Assembly: GCA_024636635.1 (NCBI GenBank)
Contig: JAGXGV010000095.1
Location: 1-37,320, forward strand
Direction: 5' to 3'
Length of the DNA: 37,320 nucleotides
Source: Puniceibacterium sp.
GTDB taxonomy: Bacteria > Pseudomonadota > Alphaproteobacteria > Rhodobacterales > Rhodobacteraceae
Both the position numbers and the translations under genes were made by a program. The notes under the pieces are model-generated. The model saw only the letters and a list, made by a program, of their open reading frames with translations. It had not been told where the DNA came from and did not search any database. Within the stretch, counting starts at the first letter, position 1. The number at the start of each line of letters is the position of its first letter. Of the stretch, positions 18,291 through 27,998 are shown piece after piece.

Positions 18291-18346
18291 GTAACGGGCT
18301 CCGGCGGGCGACCATCCGCCGGGGCCGCATCCATTTGGAGAGCGCG

Positions 18347-19237
18347 ATGTCACATAATGCACCCGATGCGCTGACCCACCGGCTAGAGGATTACGAGGCC
18401 GCCGCGCGGCCCATGACCGCGTCGGACATGCAACTGCTGCATGAACTGGCGGTCAGCGTCTTCTGGCCCCACCGGCCGCAGGATCTTGCGGCTCTTTTCG
18501 GTCTGGGCGACGGTATCCTCGCCTGCGACGAGATCGGGAGGGCCATGGGGTCGGGCATGGTGTTCCGCATGGGCGATGATTTTGCCACTATCGGTATGAT
18601 GATGACCACGCCGCGTCTGCAATCCGGCGGCATTGGCCGGTGGCTTTTGGGGCAGATGGCCGCAGCCTGCACCGGGCGCGATCTGCGACTGTTCGCGACG
18701 CGGCAGTCCTATCGCCTTTATGAAAGCGCCGGGTTCATCCCCGTCGGGACCGTGCACCAGCATCAGGGCATCGCCCGCGCCATATCTCTGCCTGAAACAC
18801 CGCACGGGCTGACCCTGCGCGCCATGATGCAACAGGATCTGGATGCGCTGGTGCAACTGGACCGGCAGGCCTATGGCGCCGACCGCAGGCGGGTCCTGGA
18901 AGCCCTTCTGCGCAAGAGCGACGGCATGGTCGCACTACGCGGCGATGTGATCGTTGGCGCTGCCCTCATGAGGAATTTCGGACGCGGCAAAGTCATCGGG
19001 CCGGTCATTGCCGAAGACGATGCCATGGCGATGGCCCTGACCGCGCCGTTGATCCGCCAGCAAGAGGGACAATTCCTGCGGCTTGACACCCCGAGCGAGG
19101 ACTCGGCCTTCAACGCCTTTCTGGCGGCGGCCTGGCTCAGTGATTACGATACGGTCACACAGATGCGGCGCGGACCAAAGCGCGGCGGCGAACAGGCGGC
19201 GCGCGTCTTTGGACTCGCTGCGCAGGCGCTGGGCTGA
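18347..19237 (+). CDS. GNAT family N-acetyltransferase (copy 2)
   Basis: ATG 18347 preceded by GGAG. LQSGGIGRWLLGQMAAACTGRDLRLFAT; shares HQHQGIARA, NFGRG.V.GPV.A.DDA and GQFLR.D.P with copy 1. Confidence 0.85.
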   Translation: MSHNAPDALTHRLEDYEAAARPMTASDMQLLHELAVSVFWPHRPQDLAALFGLGDGILACDEIGRAMGSGMVFRMGDDFATIGMMMTTPRLQSGGIGRWLLGQMAAACTGRDLRLFATRQSYRLYESAGFIPVGTVHQHQGIARAISLPETPHGLTLRAMMQQDLDALVQLDRQAYGADRRRVLEALLRKSDGMVALRGDVIVGAALMRNFGRGKVIGPVIAEDDAMAMALTAPLIRQQEGQFLRLDTPSEDSAFNAFLAAAWLSDYDTVTQMRRGPKRGGEQAARVFGLAAQALG

Positions 19238-19241
19238 CGCA

Positions 19242-19733
19242 TCAGTCCGGATCGTTGAACAGGTGCCGCAGCGGGAATTCGGACCGGCGCACCGGCGTCT
19301 TCATCACCACGTAGCTGAAGTACTTTCCGATGCCGACATCTAACTCGAGCAGCGCTTCGATGATGCGCTGAAAGTCTGACAGACGCGCCACCGTCATCCT
19401 GACAAGGTAGTCGTATCCGCCCGAAATCAGGTGGCATTCCATGACCTCGGGGATATCGCGCATCGCTGTCTCGAACCGGTCAAAGGTATCGCGCCGGTGC
19501 GAGGATAGCGTGACCTCGACAAACAGAGTGACCGTGCCGCCCAGCTGCGCAAGATCCAGCCGCGCACTGTAGCCTTCGATATATCCTGCCTCCTGCAGGC
19601 GCTTGACCCGCAGCAGACAGGGCGACGGCGACAGCCCCACCAGATCGGCAAGCTGGGCATTGGTCATCCGTCCGTCGCGTTGCAACGCCACAAGGATGCT
19701 CAGGTCGATCCTGTCAAACTTTGTCAGCCCCAT
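19242..19733 (-). CDS. Lrp/AsnC family transcriptional regulator (copy 2)
   Basis: From MGLTKFDRIDLSILVALQRDGRMTNAQLADLVGLSPSPCLLRVKRLQEAGYIEGY; RAM domain MECHLISGGYDYLVRM. Confidence 0.95.
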   Translation of the reverse strand: MGLTKFDRIDLSILVALQRDGRMTNAQLADLVGLSPSPCLLRVKRLQEAGYIEGYSARLDLAQLGGTVTLFVEVTLSSHRRDTFDRFETAMRDIPEVMECHLISGGYDYLVRMTVARLSDFQRIIEALLELDVGIGKYFSYVVMKTPVRRSEFPLRHLFNDPD

Positions 19734-19752
19734 CGGGCGCCAGTTCCTGTAG

Positions 19753-19775
19753 GGCAGGGGCAAACAGCCCCTGCC
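19753..19775. terminator. Perfect 9-bp stem hairpin between CopZ-like gene and Lrp copy 2
   Basis: GGCAGGGGC-aaaca-GCCCCTGCC. Confidence 0.55.
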
Positions 19776-19788
19776 ATGCTTCCGAGTC

Positions 19789-20043
19789 TCAGGCCGTTGC
19801 CGGAGTATAGCCTGCGGCGACAAGCGCCGCACGCGCCGTTTCCGCGTCACCATCGACCTTGACGGTGTGTGTCGGCAGGTCGACGTCCACCGGCGCACCG
19901 GGCAAGGCTTTCGCCAGCGCGCCGCGCACGGTCTTTTCGCAATGGCCGCAGGTCATGTCAGGCACGTGAAAGCTTGCGGCGGTGGCGCCGGTGTCCTGAG
20001 TGACCGCGTCGGTATGGGTGCTGCATCCGCACATGGGTGTCAT
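19789..20043 (-). CDS. Heavy-metal-associated (HMA) domain protein, CopZ-like copper chaperone
   Basis: 84 aa; [37 protein letters not shown] with MTCGHC metal-binding motif. Confidence 0.88.
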   Translation of the reverse strand: MTPMCGCSTHTDAVTQDTGATAASFHVPDMTCGHCEKTVRGALAKALPGAPVDVDLPTHTVKVDGDAETARAALVAAGYTPATA

Positions 20044-20121
20044 CCTTTGATCAGGCCCCCAAGGGGGCGATTCTGTGTATTCAGGCCGGAATCGGTGATT
20101 TTCATGACGCCGGTATCCAGT

Positions 20122-20152
20122 CAGATAGGGGTTCCAGTAACTGGAGGGTCAA
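20122..20152 (-). promoter_or_regulatory. MerR/CueR-type promoter for the CopZ-like gene
   Basis: Minus strand: TTGACC (20152-20147), exact 19-bp spacer CTCCAGTTACTGGAACCCC with dyad, then TATCTG (20127-20122). Confidence 0.75.
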
Positions 20153-20199
20153 GCTGTTCTTCTGAAAAATCTAAAATCTTTGAAAGTGGCCATTGGTCC

Positions 20200-20230
20200 T
20201 TGACCTTCCAGCGACTGGAAGCCCTATCTT
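20200..20230 (+). promoter_or_regulatory. MerR/CueR-type promoter for copA
   Basis: TTGACC (20200-20205), exact 19-bp spacer TTCCAGCGACTGGAAGCCC with CTTCCAG/CTGGAAG dyad, then TATCTT (20225-20230); ATG 38 bp downstream. Confidence 0.8.
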
Positions 20231-20268
20231 TGCCTCAACACAGATATGAACAGACGGGAATCACAGCC

Positions 20269-22788
20269 ATGACGAATGCAAACACCCTCAGCCTGCGGGT
20301 TGACGGCATGTCCTGCGGATCTTGCGTCGGGCGGGTCGAAAAGGCGCTGAGCGCGTTGCCCGGCGTCACGCGGGCCGAGGTCAACCTGGCCACCGAAACG
20401 GCCCGCGTCACCCACGATGGCAGTGTCTCGGCCACGACCCTGAGCGATACGCTGGACAAGACGGGCTATCCCGCCCGTGTCACCGAAACGACCATCGATG
20501 TGACCGAAATGACCTGCGCCTCTTGCGTGGGACGGGTCGAAAAGGCGCTGAACGCGATGCCCGGCGTGACCAGCGCCCAGGTGAACCTTGCCACCGGCCG
20601 CGCCACCGTGCGTTATGCCGAAGGTGCCGTGACACCCTCGGACATCGCCGCGACGTCGACCAGGGCAGGCTACCCCGCAACCGTCCACGCCGCGGGCCAG
20701 TCCGAAGACGGCGCCACCGCCCGCAAGGAGGAAGAGGCCGTCAGCCTGCGCCGCTCGGTCCTTATTGCGGCGGCATTGGCCCTGCCGGTCTTTGTGATCG
20801 AGATGGGCGGGCACATGATCCCGGCCTTTCACATGTGGGTTCACCACACCATCGGACAGCAGACCTCGTGGGTGATCCAGTGGATCCTGACCTCGTTGGT
20901 GCTGATCGGGCCGGGGCGGATTTTCTACGCCAGGGGCATCCCCGCGCTGCTGAAGGGCGCGCCGGACATGAACAGCCTCGTGGCAGTTGGCACGCTGGCC
21001 GCCTATGTCTATTCCGTCATCGCCACCTTCCTGCCCGGTCTGCTTCCCGAAGCGGTGCGGGCGGTCTATTTCGAGGCGGCAGCGGTGATCGTCGTGCTAA
21101 TCCTGGTGGGTCGCTGGCTTGAAATGCGGGCCAAGGGGCGCACGGGTGCGGCCATTCAGGCGCTGCTGGGGCTTCAGGCCCGGACCGCCACGGTCGAGCG
21201 GGACGGCGAAGCGGTCGAACTGGCGCTTGAGGACATCCGCGCGGGCGATATCCTGATCGTGCGCCCGGGTGAACGCGTCGCTGTGGACGGCGAAATCGTG
21301 GACGGCAAAAGCCATGTCGATGAAAGCATGATCACCGGCGAGCCTGTGCCTGTCTCGAAAGGCCCGGGCGCGACCGTGACCGGCGGTACGGTGAACGGTT
21401 CCGGCGGATTCCGTTTCCGCGCCACCCGCGTCGGGGGGGACACGACGCTGGCACAGATCATCCGCATGGTGGAAGAGGCGCAGGGCGCGCGTCTGCCGAT
21501 CCAGGGGCTTGTCAACGAGATCACCCTGCGCTTTGTGCCCGTGATCATGGGTATTGCGGCGCTCACCGTGCTGGTCTGGCTGGTCCTCGCCCCTGCACCT
21601 GCGCTGACCTATGCCCTTGTGGCCGGGGTTTCTGTCCTGATCATCGCCTGCCCCTGTGCCATGGGGCTGGCGACGCCGACCTCGATCATGGTGGGCACCG
21701 GACGGGCCGCCGAACTGGGCGTGCTGTTCCGCAAGGGTGACGCGTTGCAGGAATTGTGTTCGGTCGGCGTGGTCGCGCTCGACAAGACGGGAACGGTGAC
21801 AGAAGGCCGCCCGGAGCTGACAGACCTAGTGCTGGCCAAAGGGTTCACGCGGGAAGACGTGCTTGCACTGGTTGCGGCGGTCGAGGAACGTTCAGAGCAT
21901 CCGATTGCCGAGGCAATTGTCCGTGCCGCCCGCGCGGAAGGCGTTGAACGGCAGGAGCCGAGCGATTTCGTGGCAATGGCGGGGTACGGTGTGAAGGCGC
22001 GCGTGGCGGGACAGGACGTGCTGATCGGCGCCGACCGTCTGATGGCCCGCGAAGGTATCGACACGGGCGCGCTGGCCGAAACCGAAACGGCGCTGGCACG
22101 GCGTGGGCGCTCTGCGCTGTTCGCGGCAATTGACGGACGGATCGCGGCGGTCATCGGCGTGGCTGATCCGGTGAAACCTGCCAGTGCCGCCGCCATCGCC
22201 GCGCTGCACGCGCTGGGACTGAAGGTTGCAATGATCACGGGCGACAAGCGCGAGACTGCCGAAACGATCGCCGCCGAGCTGGGCATAGATCACGTGGTTG
22301 CAGGTGTGCTGCCCGAAGGCAAGGTCTCGGCGCTGGACAGTCTGCGCGAAGGGGGCCGAAAGGTTGCCTTTGTCGGCGATGGCATCAACGACGCCCCGGC
22401 CCTGGCCCATGCGGATGTGGGCATCGCCATCGGCACGGGCACCGATGTGGCCATCGAATCCGCCGATGTGGTGCTGATGTCCGGCGACCTGCGCGGCGTG
22501 GTCAATGCCTTTGCGGTTTCGCGCGCCACGATGCGGAACATCCGCCAGAACCTGTTCTGGGCCTTTGGCTACAACACCGCACTGGTCCCGGTCGCGGCGG
22601 GTGTGCTCTATCCCGCCTTCGGCATCCTGCTTTCGCCGATGCTTGCCGCGGGCGCGATGGCGCTGTCCTCGGTCTTTGTGCTCAGCAACGCTCTGCGCCT
22701 TCGCAGGATCACGCCACAGATGGACGAAAGCGCGCCCACACCGCAGCGCACAGATGGCCAGAATGCCATCCCAGCACCAGCGCAATGA
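20269..22788 (+). CDS. copA: Copper-translocating P1B-type ATPase with two N-terminal HMA domains
   Basis: [15 protein letters not shown] and [18 protein letters not shown] motifs, TGEPVPV, CPC in [43 protein letters not shown]. Confidence 0.96.
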   Translation: MTNANTLSLRVDGMSCGSCVGRVEKALSALPGVTRAEVNLATETARVTHDGSVSATTLSDTLDKTGYPARVTETTIDVTEMTCASCVGRVEKALNAMPGVTSAQVNLATGRATVRYAEGAVTPSDIAATSTRAGYPATVHAAGQSEDGATARKEEEAVSLRRSVLIAAALALPVFVIEMGGHMIPAFHMWVHHTIGQQTSWVIQWILTSLVLIGPGRIFYARGIPALLKGAPDMNSLVAVGTLAAYVYSVIATFLPGLLPEAVRAVYFEAAAVIVVLILVGRWLEMRAKGRTGAAIQALLGLQARTATVERDGEAVELALEDIRAGDILIVRPGERVAVDGEIVDGKSHVDESMITGEPVPVSKGPGATVTGGTVNGSGGFRFRATRVGGDTTLAQIIRMVEEAQGARLPIQGLVNEITLRFVPVIMGIAALTVLVWLVLAPAPALTYALVAGVSVLIIACPCAMGLATPTSIMVGTGRAAELGVLFRKGDALQELCSVGVVALDKTGTVTEGRPELTDLVLAKGFTREDVLALVAAVEERSEHPIAEAIVRAARAEGVERQEPSDFVAMAGYGVKARVAGQDVLIGADRLMAREGIDTGALAETETALARRGRSALFAAIDGRIAAVIGVADPVKPASAAAIAALHALGLKVAMITGDKRETAETIAAELGIDHVVAGVLPEGKVSALDSLREGGRKVAFVGDGINDAPALAHADVGIAIGTGTDVAIESADVVLMSGDLRGVVNAFAVSRATMRNIRQNLFWAFGYNTALVPVAAGVLYPAFGILLSPMLAAGAMALSSVFVLSNALRLRRITPQMDESAPTPQRTDGQNAIPAPAQ

Positions 22789-22906
22789 CCGCTGGCGCTG
22801 TCGCAAACCTTCTGAACCGGTTTTCGGCAAGGTCTGGGGGACCTGATCCTGCAGATGTTGGCCAGGTCAGGCTGAACTTTACCTGAACTCCGTCTGCGGG
22901 ATCGTC

Positions 22907-25897
22907 TCAGGGCAGTTGCGACTGCGCCCCGGTGACCTTCAGCTTCCAGCCTTCGATCAGGGTGCCTTCGGTCTTCAGTCGGCTGGCAAAGGCATAAAGG
23001 CGCCGGGTGGCGGGCCCGCCGGGCGCCGTTTCGAACCGCTGCTTGAGGTAATAGGGCGGAATCGACTGGGAAAAGAGCGTGGCCGTAACCTGCACCGTCG
23101 CCGGATCGGTGCCTTCGGGCAGGGCGATGCGGTATTCCAGCTGGTCCTCGCCGGGGGCAAAGTCGGGATCGGTGGCGGCGTCGCCTTCGGGCAGGGTCGC
23201 CTTCATGAAGGTGGCGGTGACCTCGCTGTCGCCGAACTTGGCCCTGAAGGCGTCGGTGCCGGGGGTCAACGCGCCATGCGGCAGCAGGCGGTTGTCCTTG
23301 GGATGTTCGATCCGGTGGATGAAGCTGGTGGTGAATTCGCCTTTGGCGTTCTTCGTCAGCTCTTCGTAGATCTGCACCTGATCCTGGCTGTCGATGACGC
23401 GGTGATGCGGCTGGAACAGCGCCTCTGTCGCGCCTTCGGGCACCACGTCCAGAAACTCGGTCGGCAAGGGCAGGCCATCAGCGCCCAGAATCACCCCGGC
23501 CCCATTGGAGCAGCCCGAACACCAGAGCACGGCACCATCCTGCCCGGTCGCCCGCACTTCGAGAAAGGCGCGGCGGAACCCGACACCCGAGGGCAGCCTG
23601 TGCCCGGTCTTGTTGCCGACAGCCACCTGCGCCACCAGACCGCCGTCACCCCGGGCCAGATCCACCGACACTGTCGCGGTTTCGTCACGGGCCTGAAGCG
23701 CCATCGAATCGAGCGCCAGTTGCGCACCGTTGTCGGCATAGGTCATGGGGTCCGCGATGCTGAGTCCGGTTTCGTCGGTGAACTGGCGCATCATCTCGAC
23801 CAGAAAGGCGTTCAGCCCGACAAAGTTGTGCCGCTTGTAGCCTTCGCGGAAAGGCACGTTCACCTCTTGCGAGGGCAGCAGGTTTTCGACCGCGGGCATC
23901 ATGTCGTCCTGGATCGTGGCGATCTGTGTGGTGATCGCGTCCACCTTTACGCTGCCATCGACGCTGACGAAATTGCCCTTCATGTGGCAGTCCTGACAGG
24001 ACTTCGCGGTGCCGGGATCGGCGTAGGCGCTGTTGACCCATTCGATATAGGTCGCCTGTTCCACCGAATGCTGGAACTGCGTCAGAGGTTCGGGAAAGGT
24101 CACGCCGTAAAGGTCGTTCAGCAGGTTGGCGCCGTTGACCGACGCCGCGTTGAACACCGCCTGGTCGGCATCGGTATAGCCGGGCAGGGGTTCGTCCGGG
24201 TTGGCGTCCACGTTGGGCAGGTTGATGGTGTGGCAGGCGCCGCACAATTCGCTGTCCTTGATATAGGCGTCGTGCATCGGCGTGATGCCCAGCGCGTTCT
24301 GCATCGGCTTTTCGCGCACGTCCTGGAACGGCCCGTTCAGCCGGTCGGAATCGTTCAGGCGGAACACCCCCGTGGTGCCGTTCATCAGGTAGGTGTCAAG
24401 CTTGTTGTAGTCGGGCTGGTCCGCCATCCGCTGCGGCGGGGCAATATGGTGGCAGACGGTGCAGGAAATCCCCTCGCGCGCGAGGTTGCCGTACTGGTGA
24501 TAGGGATAGGTGCCGTCCGTCTCCTGTGCGGTCTTTTCCGCGGTGGTCAGCGGGTCGTGCAGCAGCGTGTAGGCCACTTTGAAATTGTCGGGATCAAGGC
24601 CCGCCGCAGGATCGGCATGGGCGTCGATGGCAAGCTGGCGCTGGCCCATCGCGCCGTGGCAGGACAGACAGGTGGTGCCGACATTCGCCGCCAGATCGCC
24701 GCTTCCCGCCGCCTCGAGAAGGGCGAATTCGCTTTCAAGCTGCGCAAAGAAGATCGGGTCGCGCCCGGCCAGCCCCATGGGCGACCAGCGCCATTCGCCA
24801 TATTCCGAGATGTTGTAGCCGTCGCCATAGGCCGGCCCGGTCTGAAGGAACATCGTGGTGCCCGAGGGCGGCCCGCCAAGGCCGCCGTGACAGCCGATGC
24901 AATTGTCCGAACTCAGGAAATGCTGCGGGTCGCCGGGGCGCGCGGGCACATGGTCCAGCCATTCGCTCGGCATCTTCTGGACCTGTCCCAGCGGCACGTC
25001 GATGCCGCCGGTGGGGGGAAACATCTCGGTAAAGACCGGATTCACCGCGTCTGGCGAATCGGGTGCGGCGGCGTTCAGGCTGGCCAGAATGTCGCGGTTG
25101 TGAAACAGGTTGTCGATCAGCTCACTTTCCGAGGCGCCCATCGCCGGGCGCTGCCATTCCGGCAGGTTGAACGGCCCGGGCGGAAATCCGTCCAGTTTGC
25201 GCCAGCTTTCATCGACGCTGAAGATCAGCGGCTCGCCCGGGTAACCCTGCACGTTGGACAGCGCCGAAAAGATCAGTTCGTTCGCGGACGAGGCGTGGCA
25301 GCGCATGCAGGTGCCTGCCCCTGCCTGTCCCGAAGGCGGGCTGAACGGGGCGTCGAAGCTGTCGATGGCGGCGTCCTGTCCGACCGAGGCAAAGAACCAG
25401 CCGCCGTGGCTAAGCGCGCTGTCCTTGACCATCACGGTCCAGTTCAGGTTGTTGCCCTTTTTCAGGTAGGCCAGCATCTCGGATTCGACCAATGCGGGAT
25501 CGTCCGGGTGCATATAGTCCAGCAGTTCGCGGTATTCGTTGTAGCGCGCGGCGGGGGGCGACGCCATTTCCTTGACCACCACGGCCCCGTCCGGCACCGC
25601 GCCCAGCCGCCCGCCGTCAAGCCAGGTGATCACCTCGGGCGAATAATAGATCCGCACCGCCGGATGCACCCCGTAGGATGTGTCGAGCACGAATGGACCG
25701 GTGTCGCGCCAGCTTTTGTCAGGGGTCCAGCCAAGGCCGACAAAGTCGCGGTTGGCGATAAAGGGATACAGCGCGCTTTCGTAATCGAGCAGGGGCAGTT
25801 CCGAAGGTCTAGGAAGGTCGGCAGGCTGTCCCTGTGCGGCGGCAAACTGTGCAAATCCCAAAAACGATGCACCAACACAGGCCATGATCCGCTTCAT
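22907..25897 (-). CDS. Secreted multiheme cytochrome c (six CXXCH) with P460-like N-terminal region
   Basis: From MKRIMACVGASFLGFAQFAAAQG signal peptide. CXXCH motifs CMRCH, CIGCH, CLSCH, CTVCH, CGACH, CQDCH. N-terminal PDGAVVVKEM...WTVMVKDSALSHGGWFFAS...CMRCHASSANELIFS resembles cytochrome P460-family proteins. Confidence 0.85.
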   Translation of the reverse strand: MKRIMACVGASFLGFAQFAAAQGQPADLPRPSELPLLDYESALYPFIANRDFVGLGWTPDKSWRDTGPFVLDTSYGVHPAVRIYYSPEVITWLDGGRLGAVPDGAVVVKEMASPPAARYNEYRELLDYMHPDDPALVESEMLAYLKKGNNLNWTVMVKDSALSHGGWFFASVGQDAAIDSFDAPFSPPSGQAGAGTCMRCHASSANELIFSALSNVQGYPGEPLIFSVDESWRKLDGFPPGPFNLPEWQRPAMGASESELIDNLFHNRDILASLNAAAPDSPDAVNPVFTEMFPPTGGIDVPLGQVQKMPSEWLDHVPARPGDPQHFLSSDNCIGCHGGLGGPPSGTTMFLQTGPAYGDGYNISEYGEWRWSPMGLAGRDPIFFAQLESEFALLEAAGSGDLAANVGTTCLSCHGAMGQRQLAIDAHADPAAGLDPDNFKVAYTLLHDPLTTAEKTAQETDGTYPYHQYGNLAREGISCTVCHHIAPPQRMADQPDYNKLDTYLMNGTTGVFRLNDSDRLNGPFQDVREKPMQNALGITPMHDAYIKDSELCGACHTINLPNVDANPDEPLPGYTDADQAVFNAASVNGANLLNDLYGVTFPEPLTQFQHSVEQATYIEWVNSAYADPGTAKSCQDCHMKGNFVSVDGSVKVDAITTQIATIQDDMMPAVENLLPSQEVNVPFREGYKRHNFVGLNAFLVEMMRQFTDETGLSIADPMTYADNGAQLALDSMALQARDETATVSVDLARGDGGLVAQVAVGNKTGHRLPSGVGFRRAFLEVRATGQDGAVLWCSGCSNGAGVILGADGLPLPTEFLDVVPEGATEALFQPHHRVIDSQDQVQIYEELTKNAKGEFTTSFIHRIEHPKDNRLLPHGALTPGTDAFRAKFGDSEVTATFMKATLPEGDAATDPDFAPGEDQLEYRIALPEGTDPATVQVTATLFSQSIPPYYLKQRFETAPGGPATRRLYAFASRLKTEGTLIEGWKLKVTGAQSQLP

Positions 25898-26015
25898 CCC
25901 GAAAACCTCTCTGAAAATGACCCTGGGGAAAGGGTGCAAGCCTCTTGGGTGTCATGCAACTAAAAAGTGTATTCTTGTGTTCGATTGTCGCCTTGACAGA
26001 AAGCCCGGGCCACAG

Positions 26016-27254
26016 TCAGCCCTGTTTCAGAAAGGCTTGCCCGTCCACGAGAAAGCGTTCCGACAACGGCAGGCAGGCCGCACCCAGCGACCGGGCGGAC
26101 GGACCCACCGTGCCGGGCCGCACTTCGGGCGGGGTGATCCCGGCCAGGTTGATCCGGGCCAGCGCCGAGGTGGTCGCCTCGACCAGGCGCTGACGCAGCG
26201 AAGCCGGAATCCAGCCGTCGATCAACACCGTTTCAAAGTCGATGAGCGAGGCGGAGGCGGCGATGGCATGGGCGATTCCCTTTGCCGCGCCGTCCAGCCA
26301 GACCGCAAGCGGCGCCGGGTCCACCGACCACAATTCGGGATCGCGCCATAGCTCCTGCGTCGGATGCCCCCGAGCCTCAAGCAGCTTTTCCAGCCCGGAA
26401 AGCGAGGCGACGTCGATCAGTTGCAGCGGTCCCGCCCCGCCGGGCACGGGCATCGACCCCAGCGCCCCGGCATTGCCCGACCGCCCGTTGTAAAGCGCGC
26501 CGTTCAACACCAGTCCGCCACCGATGAAATAGCCGACGAAGAAATACAGGAAATCCCTGGGCGAGTCCTGCGCGCCAAAGACAAGTTCGGCCCCGCAGGC
26601 GCAGGAGGCATCGTTCTGGAGATACACGGGATAAGGCACCTGTGCGGCCAGTTCGGTTTTGATCTCGCGGTCCTGCCAGGACGCCATGTCGACGGGATCG
26701 ACCCCGATCAGCCGCGCCCAGTTCCACATCTCGAACGGCATGGCGACTCCCAGCCCCGCGATCCGCGACCGTTGCGCCGCTGTCAGCCCCGCAGTCACCG
26801 TCGTGATCGATTCGACAGCAAAGCGCAGCGTGTCGTCGGGCCTTGGGTAGGCGTGGGTGCGCTGCAAGCGCGCCTTTACCTGCCCGACAAAATCGGTCAG
26901 CACCAGTTCCTCGTTCCGGCGCCCGATCTTGAGTCCCAGAAAAAACGCGCCCTCGGGATTCAGGTGCATCGGCACCGATGGTTGACCGACCTTGCCGCGC
27001 ACCGGGTCACCCTTGGCCAGCAACCCGTCCTCTTCCAATGCACGCATGATGACGGACACGGTCTGTGCCGAAAGCCCGGACCTGCGGGCGATTTCGGCCT
27101 TTGCCATCGGGCCAAGCTGCCGGATGAGCGACAGCACAAGCCGTTCGTTGTGCGCGCGCATCCCGGACTGGTTCGAGCCGCGCATCACGCCGGTGTCAGC
27201 CCGGGCGCGGTCGGGGCCGTGTGTCGGACTGTCGCCGTTAAGAAGTCGGTCCAT
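26016..27254 (-). CDS. ROK family transcriptional regulator
   Basis: N-terminal HTH (LIRQLGPMAKAEIARRSGLSAQTVSVIMRALEEDGLL) plus ROK ATP/sugar-binding domain (GYFIGGGLVLNGALYNGRSGNAGALGSMPV). Start could also be TTG at 27269. Confidence 0.93.
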   Translation of the reverse strand: MDRLLNGDSPTHGPDRARADTGVMRGSNQSGMRAHNERLVLSLIRQLGPMAKAEIARRSGLSAQTVSVIMRALEEDGLLAKGDPVRGKVGQPSVPMHLNPEGAFFLGLKIGRRNEELVLTDFVGQVKARLQRTHAYPRPDDTLRFAVESITTVTAGLTAAQRSRIAGLGVAMPFEMWNWARLIGVDPVDMASWQDREIKTELAAQVPYPVYLQNDASCACGAELVFGAQDSPRDFLYFFVGYFIGGGLVLNGALYNGRSGNAGALGSMPVPGGAGPLQLIDVASLSGLEKLLEARGHPTQELWRDPELWSVDPAPLAVWLDGAAKGIAHAIAASASLIDFETVLIDGWIPASLRQRLVEATTSALARINLAGITPPEVRPGTVGPSARSLGAACLPLSERFLVDGQAFLKQG

Positions 27255-27265
27255 CGCGCCTCGAT

Positions 27266-27706
27266 TCAACAGGCGCCGGGGGTGTCGATGACCCCCTTGC
27301 GCAGGATGACATTCGCGTACAGTGCCGGTTCGCTGGTGGCAACGATCGTGTGGGCCGCGCGGATCCGGGGATAAAGGTCCGGCCCCGAAAGCGGCTGGAT
27401 AACGATCCCCGGAGCAAGCCGGGCGCTGGCGGCGTCGATCCGGTCGTGAAACGGGCCGCGCTGGGCCGGGTCGTTGTGCAGGGCGGCGCGAAAGATCGCG
27501 GCCGGCGGGGTGCGGTCCAGCGGCATGAGCTGAAGGATCGCCTCGAACAGCGGCAGGATGCCATGGCCATCGGCGCGGATCAGGCGGCGGGCATGTTCCT
27601 GTGCGGGATAGTTTCCGTCCACCAGCGCAATTTCGTCCCCGTGGCCCATCGAGCGCAGGGTGAACAGAAGCTCTGGCCCCAGGATCGCGGGGATGCCGAT
27701 CAGCAT
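27266..27706 (-). CDS. RbsD/FucU family sugar mutarotase
   Basis: From MLIGIPAILGPELLFTLRSMGHGDEIALVDGNYPAQEHARRLIRADG, the RbsD/FucU signature; C-terminal VATSEPALYANVILRKGVI. Confidence 0.9.
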   Translation of the reverse strand: MLIGIPAILGPELLFTLRSMGHGDEIALVDGNYPAQEHARRLIRADGHGILPLFEAILQLMPLDRTPPAAIFRAALHNDPAQRGPFHDRIDAASARLAPGIVIQPLSGPDLYPRIRAAHTIVATSEPALYANVILRKGVIDTPGAC

Positions 27707-27850
27707 GGCCCGGGCCGCGCGCGCGCCGACGGGGCAGGGGGACATGAGGCCGTCAGGAAATCCGAACGATGGCGCATCTGGGTCTCCTCCTTTTTTGCGG
27801 GCTGCCGCGTGTCGCGTTGTCCGTGACAAAATACTGTCGTGCCGCCGACG

Positions 27851-27892
27851 GCCTGTCAATAATAAATAAGAGTGATTTATTTATTGACAGGC
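27851..27892. promoter_or_regulatory. 42-bp hyphenated palindrome in the rbsD/frcB divergent region, candidate ROK operator
   Basis: GCCTGTCAATAA (27851-27862) and TTATTGACAGGC (27881-27892) are perfect 12-bp inverted arms; an overlapping inner palindrome AATAAATAA-gagtgat-TTATTTATT lies at 27861-27885. Confidence 0.7.
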
Positions 27893-27998
27893 CGGGATGA
27901 TTCCGTGTTTGTTGACGGCTGAGGGCAGACCGGTGAGGTCGCCCCGAAAAGTGCCGGGCCGGATGGCCCGCAATGGATGACCTGGGAGGAGACCCTTG

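Noticed and set aside
20230-20268. Possible cueR gene near copA
   Set aside because: No HTH-encoding ORF exists between copZ and copA or directly after copA; the regulator is not in this window.
23500-23530. CSGCSNG in the cytochrome as a seventh heme site
   Set aside because: Reads WCSGCSNG: CXXC followed by Ser, not His, so not a canonical heme c site; could be a disulfide or metal site.
22916-25963. 1015-aa plus-strand ORF opposite the cytochrome gene
   Set aside because: Antisense open frame caused by high GC; R/G/H/V-rich low-plausibility translation, whereas the minus strand has signal peptide and heme motifs.
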